This document shows positions 33,501-42,500 of a stretch of 64,000 bases of DNA, piece by piece. Location of the stretch: assembly GCA_036023115.1 (NCBI GenBank), contig JAYKKT010000074.1, forward strand, positions 13,315,501 to 13,379,500. Direction: 5' to 3'. Within the stretch, counting starts at the first letter, position 1. Each line of letters opens with the position of its first letter. The DNA is from Brasenia schreberi. Taxonomy: Eukaryota > Streptophyta > Magnoliopsida > Nymphaeales > Cabombaceae. The position numbers and the translations under genes were made by a program. The notes under the pieces were generated by a model that was given only the letters and a program-made list of their open reading frames with translations, had not been told where the DNA came from and searched no databases.

Positions 33501-36500
33501 CATGCATTCCATTTAATGCAGCAAACAGTTTTCATTTTCAAGCAATGGCAGATGCAATTGCTAACATTGGTCCAGGATACAGGATGCCCTCTTATCAGAA
33601 GTTGAGAGGGAAGATATTAGATCAGACCGTGATTGAAGTGCAGCAATACTGTTCGACTTTGAGACAATCGTGGAAGGAAACAGGATGCACTATCATGGCA
33701 GATGGATGGACCGATAGGCGAGGAAGGACATTGCTAAACTTTCTTGTATATTGTCCTAAAGGACTCATGTTTTTGAGATCTCTAGATATGTCAGAGGAGA
33801 GGCACACTGCAGAGATCCTACGAGAGGAATTTGATAAGGTTATACAAGAGGTTGGGCTAGAAAATGTAGTTCAATTGATTACAGATAATGCAGCTAACTA
33901 CAAAGCAGCCGGAAAGGAGTTAGCTGATATTTATGGGACTTTCTATTGGACACCATGTGCAGCCCATTGTTTAGATCTCATCCTCGAGGACATCGGTGAG
34001 ATGGATGAAATAAAGGCAGCAACTGAGTGTTGCCAAGATATTACAAAATTTATTTACAACCATGCATTTGTTTTATGTATGATGAGGAGATACACAGAAG
34101 GTGCAGAGCTTCTTCGCACAGCTCAACTCGGTTTGCAACAAACTTCTTATCTGTACAGAGTATTGTGAGACAGAAGCAAGCTTTAAAGAGAATGTTCTCC
34201 TCAGATGAGTGGCAACAATTTGCAGAGTTGCCACAAAACAGAAGGAACAGAAAGTTAAATGAGATTGCAGAAACGGTTTTTAGAAGTTCATTTTGGAATG
34301 CATGTATCAGATTATTGAAAATTACTTGTCCTTTAGTGAAAGTTTTGAGATTGGCTGACAGCGAGGAGAAACCATCTATGGGCTACCTTTATGAATCCAT
34401 GGACAGGGCAAAAGAAGCAATCAGAAATAACTTTAATGGAAAAAAAAGAGATTATGTGCCCGTGTGGAAAATAATTGATAGTAGATGGAATAAACAATTG
34501 CATCAGCCTATTCATGCAGCAGCCTACTATCTAAACCCATCATTGAGGTACTCAGCAACCTTCAAAAGGGACGGTGAGGTTAATCGAGGAATCATTGAAT
34601 GCATCGACAGATTAGTCCCTGATGAGAGCATAGTAGATGCGATACATCGAGAGATGGAGATATATGATAATGCTCTTCACTTGATGGGTTTGCCTGTTGC
34701 AATTCGCAACCGCTCTACGATGCGTCCAGGTACATTGTTTATTTTCATATTTAAGTTGCATCTTACATTACTGTGGATTATTATGTCTCTAATGTTTATA
34801 TTTTTTTTACAGATGTTTGGTGGAATAGGTTTGGAAGTGATTGTCCAAACCTTAGAGATTTTGCAGTTAGAGTCTTAAGCCAAACCTGTAGTGCAACAGG
34901 TTGTGAAAGAAATTGGAGTGTTTTTGAACACATCCATACAAAAAAGCGCAACAGGTTGGAACACAAAAGGCTTAATGATTTGGTTTATATTCGTTGTAAC
35001 ATGCGCCTTCGTGAAAGGTAATGTTGTATTACTTTCAAATTTTCAATTCGATATTATTTAACTTCAGTTTTCAATTGTTAATATTACTTACTAATTGTTT
35101 ATCTTTGTTTGTGTCGTAGGCAATTAAAAAAAGTAAATAGAGAAGAAAGTCAGTTCGATCCAATAAGTTTGGATAATTTTGATATATTAGAAGATTGGGT
35201 TATGGAAGACACTGAAGAAAATGCCCTCCTAACAGAAGAAGACGTTGCCTGGATTAATTTGGAAGGAGCGCAACAACATTATGGAGATGAAGAATTTGAT
35301 TTTGAAGAAGAAGGTGTGGGCGTGGCTGATGATGATGAGGATCTGCAACAAGGAGAAGATGAAGATTATTTAGTTGATGATCCTGATTACAATTTGTAAA
35401 ATGTAACATTATATGTAACTGTAGTGTACTGTAAAGTGTAAACTATATCTGTATTTTATTTTTTGGATTCAAAATATATAAATTTGGATGCAATTGTTCA
35501 ATGTTGAATGCTCAATCTGTACTAAACTTACATTATATGAATTTAAAGCAATTATCAGATTTTTCCTGATTTTTTCTTGATTTTTTTCGATTTTTTTCGA
35601 TTTTTTATTAATTTTTAATTATTTTTACATTATTTTAATATTAAAGTACGATACGATACGATACGATACGATACGCCCGTATCGTGGAGCCCAGCGATAC
35701 ACGATACGATACGCGTCAGACAACACTGTTTTGAACACATGATTTTAAGATATGTTCATTACAAGTCATATGAAATGAAGCACTCGAATCAAGAATCCAA
35801 GAGATCATACCTTGAGTTTCTTTTGTTGAAGATGAGCAAGCCACAGCAACCGTTGCTTTTTCCTTCATTTAGGCTTCAAGTTGCTTTAATTTTTGTTCAA
35901 GTGCAAGAAGGGAAGAAGACGAAGCATGTTTTTCTACTACGGCCACCTTCTTTTTCAATTTTGGGCAATTTGGCCTTATATGCCCGGCTTCTCTACAATG
36001 ATGGTAAATGATGTCTTTTCTTCCTTCTTCACTTTTGAAATGAGGAGGTCGGTAAGCCTTCATATTTGCTCTGGGTTTTGATGTGGCCAAGGCGGTGTCT
36101 TTTTGAAGTCTTGCTTCATTCATTCTTGTTTCCGCTATTTGAAGATCGGTAAGAATCTCTTCTTTTGTAGGAAAAGTTTTTTTTATGAATGAGTGATGAT
36201 CTTCCCTCTTCAAATTCTTCCCGAAGACTTCTTAGAAATTGATATACAAAGTCCTCATTGTCTTCACATTGTCTCTCACTAAGACATTGTGTACATTTCT
36301 TTTTGTAACCATACAATTGATTTCAAACATTGGAAAATTCTCCAAAAAAATTGTTTACCCCTTTATCTCCTTGTTTAAGTGAGACCAATTTGTCTCTTAA
36401 TGCCATTCTATGAGCCACATCGCTTTGAACATGAGATTTCTTTAAATATTCTCATGCTTCTTTAGCGTTAGTAAAATCGGCCAAAGTGTCCATAGTGTGG

Positions 36501-39500
36501 TCGTTTACATTATTCATGAGCACTCATAAGATTGTTCTATGGCCTCCTTCATATTCCTCTTTTTGTTCGAGTGTGGCATTAATAGAGGGTTCTACCTTTG
36601 AACCACTTACATAGCCCCATAATTTTTTGAAATACAAATAGTTTTCCATAGATTGGGCCCATGTTTTATAGTTCGAAGGTGTTAGACGAAAATTGAAATC
36701 CCCTTTATCATCCATAGTTCAAGGAGAAAGAAACTAAAGAGGTAAACTTACAAAATATGATCGGCATGCTTCCCGAGGCAATGAACAATACATCATGGAT
36801 GGGTGTGGGTAAAGAAGTTAGTCCCGCTACATTGCAGCTCGAATCTAGTGAATAATTTACAAAGAGGGTCTCCACATTTTCAATATGGACGGATGCATGG
36901 AGTAAGGAAGCTAGTCCTCGATAATAAGATTTGTATTGGTTCTTGGAATATCAGAACATTGCCAAGTAAGCTAATGGAGGTGGTAGATACTATGATTCGG
37001 AGAAAGATTCATATTCTATGTTTACAAGAGACAAAGTGGGTTGGAGAAAAAGCAAAGTATACGAAGGATATAGGTTTTAAATTATGGTACTCAGGTAAAG
37101 AAAAGGCTCGAAACGTTGTTGGTATTATCATAAATAAAGATTTAAAGGATAGTGTAATAGACATACAATGATACGGTGATTCAATCATGACATTGAAATT
37201 AGTGTTAGGAGGAGAGGTTTTGAATATAGTTTGTGCTTACACACCCCAAGTAGGACTAGAAGATAGTATAAAGACGACTTTTTGTGTAGAGTTAAATAAG
37301 GTGATTCAAAGAATTCCACAAAGGGAGATGATTTGTTTAGGAGGAGACTTAAATGGACATGTCAGTAAAGAGGTATTAAGATATCAAGGTGTTCATGAAA
37401 GGTTTGGTTTTGGGGATATAAATGAGGAAGGTAGGGAGATTTTAAATTTTGCTATGGCATTTGATCTTTTTATAGTCAATACAAACTTCAAAAAACGAGA
37501 TGAGCATTTAATTACTTATAAGAGTGGCTTATCACAAACACAAATTAATTACTTTATTTGTAGAAAAAAAGATAGTGCGTGTTGTAAAGATTGTAAGGTA
37601 ATTCCAGGATAAAGCTTAACCACCCAACATCGACTTTTAGTTATGGATTTACAAATAAAAAAGTGGACAAAGAAGAAAAGAGTGCATCGAGCTATTCAGA
37701 CTAAATGGTGGAACCTCAAAAGCAAGAAAGAAGATATATTTAATCAGAAAGTCCTTCAAGGAGATGTTTGGAATTATGTTGGTACACCCTGTGATATGTG
37801 GAACAATATGGCTATACATATTAGGAAAGTGGCGAAAGATGTCTTAGGGGTATCTAAGGGAGGTGTACCAGGACAAAAAGAAGCTTGGTGGTGGAGTGTA
37901 GTACAAAATAAAATCAAGGCAAAGAGGGCATGTTACAAATTACATTATGCTAAGAAAACTAGTGAAACTTTAGAAGCTTATAAGGAAGCGAAAAAGGCCG
38001 TCAGTGAAGCAAAAGCTAAGATTTGGGATGACTTATATAAAAAACTCAACTCAAAAGAGGGTGAAAGAGATATTTTTAGGATAGCTAGGGCTAGAGATAA
38101 GAAAACTAAAGATCTTAATTATGTTAGATGCATAAAAGACGAGGATAAAAAAATTCTAGTGGCAAATGATGATATAAGAAATAGATGAAAAAAGTATTTT
38201 TATAAGCTTTTAATGAAAATAAAGATGTTAGTATTAACTTAGGAGAGTTAGCCAAATCAGAAAAGTATATGAACCACAATTTCTACCGACGTATTCAAAA
38301 GAATGAAGTCAAAGAGGCTCTTAAACATACGAAGGGTGGTAAATCGGTAGGACCAGACAATATTCCTATAGAAGTTTGGAAAATACTAGGAGAAATAGGA
38401 ATCACTTGGCTCACAAGACTATTTAATGAAATATGGAGAAACCAAAAGATGCCCGAAGAATGGAGAGCGAGTACACTTATACCTATATCTATGAACAAGG
38501 GAGACATTTAGAATTGTACAAATTATTGAGGTATCAAGTTAGTGAGCCATACTATGAAATTGTGGGAAAGAATTATCGAACTTAGGTTAAGACAAGTATC
38601 AAGTACAACAGAGAACCAATTTGGATTCATGCTAGACAGATCTACTATTGAAGGGATTCACCTTTTGAGACGTCTTATGGAACATTGTAGAGCAAAAAAG
38701 AAAGACCTTCACATGATATTTATTGATCTAGAAAAAGCTTACGATAGGGTACCGAGGGAGGTTCTTTGGAGAACTTTGGAAAAAAGAGGTATTTCATTGA
38801 CAAAGATTAACCTTATAAGAGACATGTACGATGGTGCAAAAACTTGTGTGAGGACTCGTGAAGGAATGACAAACTTCTTTGAAGTTAATATTGGTTTACA
38901 TCAAGGATCAACTTTAAGTCCATACTTACTTATAATGGTGATTGATGAGTTAACAAAACATATTCAAGATGAAGTACCTTGGTGTATGTTATTTGTAGAT
39001 GACATTGTGTTAGTGGAGGAGTCTAAGGAAAAAGTTCATAGAAAATTGGAACTATGGAGAGAAACATTAGAAAGCAAAGGCCTTCGACTTAGTAGAAAAA
39101 AGATAGAATATATAGAATGTAAGTTTGATTATTTGGTTACTTTAGAGGACATAGAAATTAAAATTGGCACACATTGCATCCCCCAAAAGGAAAGTTTTAA
39201 ATACCTAGGGTTTTATGGTTCTGAGTGATGCAAGAATTGATGGAGATGTTACGCATAGAATTAATGCTGGTTGATTAAAATGGAGAGGAGCATCAGGTAT
39301 TCATTGTGATAAGAAGATACCATTAAAGTTAAAAGGTGAATATTATATAGCAACAATTAGGCTTGCCATGTTTTATGGTTCTGAGTGTTTGGCAGTTAAT
39401 CATCAATATGGACAAAAGATGTTTGTGACATAAATGAAGTGGTCATACAAGAAAAGACCGTATACATAATGAGGTTATTAGAAAGAAATTAGGAGTGACA

Positions 39501-42500
39501 CCAATAGAGGATAAAATGAGAGAATATCGTTTAAGATGGTTGGGAGATATAAAAAGAAGATCAAAAGAAGAACTTGTAAGAAGGTATTAAAAACTAAATT
39601 TGGAAAGTATTAAAAGCGGTAGAGGACGACCACAAAAGTATTGTGAGTTAACTACTAACATGGCACACGATAGGGATCTTTGGAAATAAAGAATCCATGT
39701 AGCCGATCCCGTCTAGTATGAGAAAAGGCTTAGTTGTTGTTGTTATTGTTGTTGTAAGAAAACTAGTGAAACTTTAGAAGCTTATAAGAAAGCAAAGAAA
39801 AAAACTAAAATTTGGGAGGATTTATATAAAAAACTCAACTCAAAAGAGTGTGAAAGAGATATTTTTAAGATAGCTAGGGTTAGAGATAAGAAAACTAGAT
39901 GCATCAAAGACGAGGATAAAAAAATTCTAGTGGAAAATGATGATATAAGAAATAGATGGAAAAAATATTTTTATATACTTTTAATGAAAATAAATATGTT
40001 AGTATTAACTTAGGAGAGTTAGCCAAGTCAAAATAGTATATGAACCACAATTTCTACCGACGTATTCAAAAGAATGAAGTAAAAGAGGCTCTTAAACATA
40101 CGAAGGGTGGTAAATCGGTAGGACCAGACAATATTCCTATAGAAGTTTGGAAAATACTAGGAGAAATAGGAATCACTTGGCTCACAAGACTATTTAATGA
40201 AATATGGAGAAACCAAAAGATGCCCGAAGAATGGAGAGCGAGTACACTTATACCTATGTCTAAGAACAAGGGAGACATTTAGAATTGTGCGAATTATCGA
40301 GGTATCAAGTTAGTGAGCCATACTATGAAATTGTGGGAAAGAATTATCGAACTTAGGTTAAGACAAGTATCAAGTACAATAGAGAACCAATTTGGATTCA
40401 TGTCCGACAGATCTACTGTTGAAGCGATTCACCTTTTGAGACGTCTTATGGAACATTGAAGAGCAAAAAAGAAAGACCTTCACATGATATTTATTGATCT
40501 AGAAAAAGCTTACGATAGGGTATCGAAGGAGGTTCTTTGGAGAACCTTGGAAAAAAGAAGTATTTCATTGACAAAGATTAACCTTATAAGAGACATGTAC
40601 GATGGTGCAAAAACATGTGTGAGGACTCGTGAAGGAATGACAAACTTCTTTGAAGTTAATATTGGTTTACATCAAGGATCAACTTTAAGTCCATACTTAT
40701 TTATAATGGTGATCGATGAGTTAACAAAACATATTCAAGATGAAATGCCTTGGTGTATGTTATTTGCAGATGACATTGTGTTAGTGGAAGAGTCTAAGGA
40801 AAAAGTTAATAGAAAATTGGAACTATGGAGAGAAGCATTAGAAAGCATAGGCCTTTGACTTAGTAGAATAAAGACAGAATATATAGAATGTAAGTTTGAT
40901 CATTTGGTTACTTCAGAGGACATAGAAATTAAAATTGGCACATATTGCATCCCCTGAAAGGAAAGTTTTAAATACCTAGAGTCAATTCTTCAAAGTGACG
41001 TAAGAATTTATTCAGATATTACGCATAGAATTAATGGTGGTTTTTTAAAATGGAGAGGAGCATCAGGTATTCTTTGTGATAAGAAGATATCATTAAAATT
41101 AAAAGGTAAATATTATATAGCATCAATTAGACCTGCCATGTTTTATTGTTTTGAGTGTTGGGCAGTTAACCATCAACATGTACAAAAAAAATGTCTGTGA
41201 CAGAAATGAAGATGTTGATATGGATGAGTGCTAATACAAGAAAAAACCCTATACATAATGAGGTTATTAGAAAGAAATTAGGAGTGACACCAATAGAGGA
41301 TAAAATGAGAGAATATCGTTGAAGATGGTTTGGACATATAGAAAGAAGATCAGAAGAAGAATCTAAAACTAAATTTGGAAAGTATTAAAAGAGGTAGAGG
41401 ACGACCACAAAAGTGTTGGAAAGAAACAATAAAGAATGATTTAGCTTATTGTGAGTTAACTGCTAATATGGCATAGGATAGAGCTCTATGGAAACAAAGA
41501 ATCCATGTAGCCGACCCCGTCTAGTATGGGAAAAGGCTTAGTTGTTGTTGTTGTATTATATACTTGAAAGTTGGTATTACACTTATTTTCATTTGCATAA
41601 ATTTATCTTTTTCTTATATTTTTAATAGTAGTGAACCCGTATCCATGCAACACAGTTTTTCGATGAAATTGTGTTAGTAGATGAGTTTAAGAGAAAAAAT
41701 TAATAGAAAATTGGAACTATGAAGAGAATTAGAAAGTAAAGACTTCATACTTAGTAGAACAAAGGCAGAATATATGGACATAGAAATCACGATATTAAAA
41801 TGGATGAGTGGTCACACAAGAAAAAAGTGTATATATAACGAGGTTATTAGAAACAAATTTAGAGTGATACCGATAGGCGATAAAATGGGGAAAAATCGTT
41901 TAAAATGGTTTGACATGAAGAAAGACGACCAAAGGAAGTTCCAATAAGAGGGTATGAAAAACTAGAAAATGTTAAATGAGGAAGACCAAAGAAGTTTTGG
42001 AAAGAAACAATAAAAAATGATCTACTTTATGTTGAGTTTAGCTTATGTTAAGTTAATTGCTAGCATGACACGTGATAAAGTTTTGTGGAAATAAAGAGTC
42101 CATGTAGCCGAACCTATCTAGTATTGAAAAAAGGCTTAGTTGTTGTTGATAAAGTTTTGTGGAAACAAAGAATCCATGTAGTCGACTCCATCTAGTATTG
42201 GAAAAAGGAATAGTTGTTTGTAATCAGTTCAACATTCAGGGTTGGTAGTGTAAAAGAATTAATATTGATATCTTAAGAAAATGTTAAAAGGTTGTCGTAG
42301 CAAGTTATTTGGGTATATCCCTTAGATTTGGTGTGAGGTGCAAGTTGAATAGTTGTGGTGAGGTAACAGCTGATCAAAATAAGCTTTGTGTCCTACTGGA
42401 TTTGCAACTCTCTGACGCCTCTCAAGTCAGTGAATCAAACCTTCTTTTTAAGCCACTAACCAATAAATCTGTACTAGCTGATCCTTTGTAGAGTAAGTTT

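Larger units (their letters stand above)
32334..35728 (+). mobile_element. nearly complete autonomous-type hAT transposon (3,395 bp)
   Basis: The ends are inverted: CAGTGTTGTC at the left and GACAACACTG at the right, flanked by perfect 8-bp duplications TTTTGAAC. Inside are dense GTATCG/CGATAC arrays at both ends, a TATA box and a three-exon transposase gene with one apparent frameshift. It is inserted in the protease of the copia element on the opposite strand, and the copia frame reads through if the element and one duplication are ignored. The perfect target duplication shows a comparatively young insertion. Confidence 0.96.
28885..36716 (-). mobile_element. Ty1/copia retrotransposon, interrupted by a hAT insertion
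   Basis: Read right to left: gag (36716 to about 35870), protease (split at 35729/32333), integrase (about 32150-31100), RT (about 30960-30050), RNase H remnant (about 29400-29500), polypurine tract and 3' LTR. This is the copia order (integrase before RT). The 5' LTR is missing: only about 125 bp of unassigned sequence separate the gag start from an RTE LINE. The hAT element at 32334-35728 sits inside the protease. Many stops in the RT half show age; the gag-to-integrase half is better kept. Confidence 0.9.

Noticed and set aside
32903..34168. hAT transposase as a domesticated host gene
   Set aside because: It still has terminal repeats, perfect target duplications and a frameshift, so it is an ordinary transposon copy.
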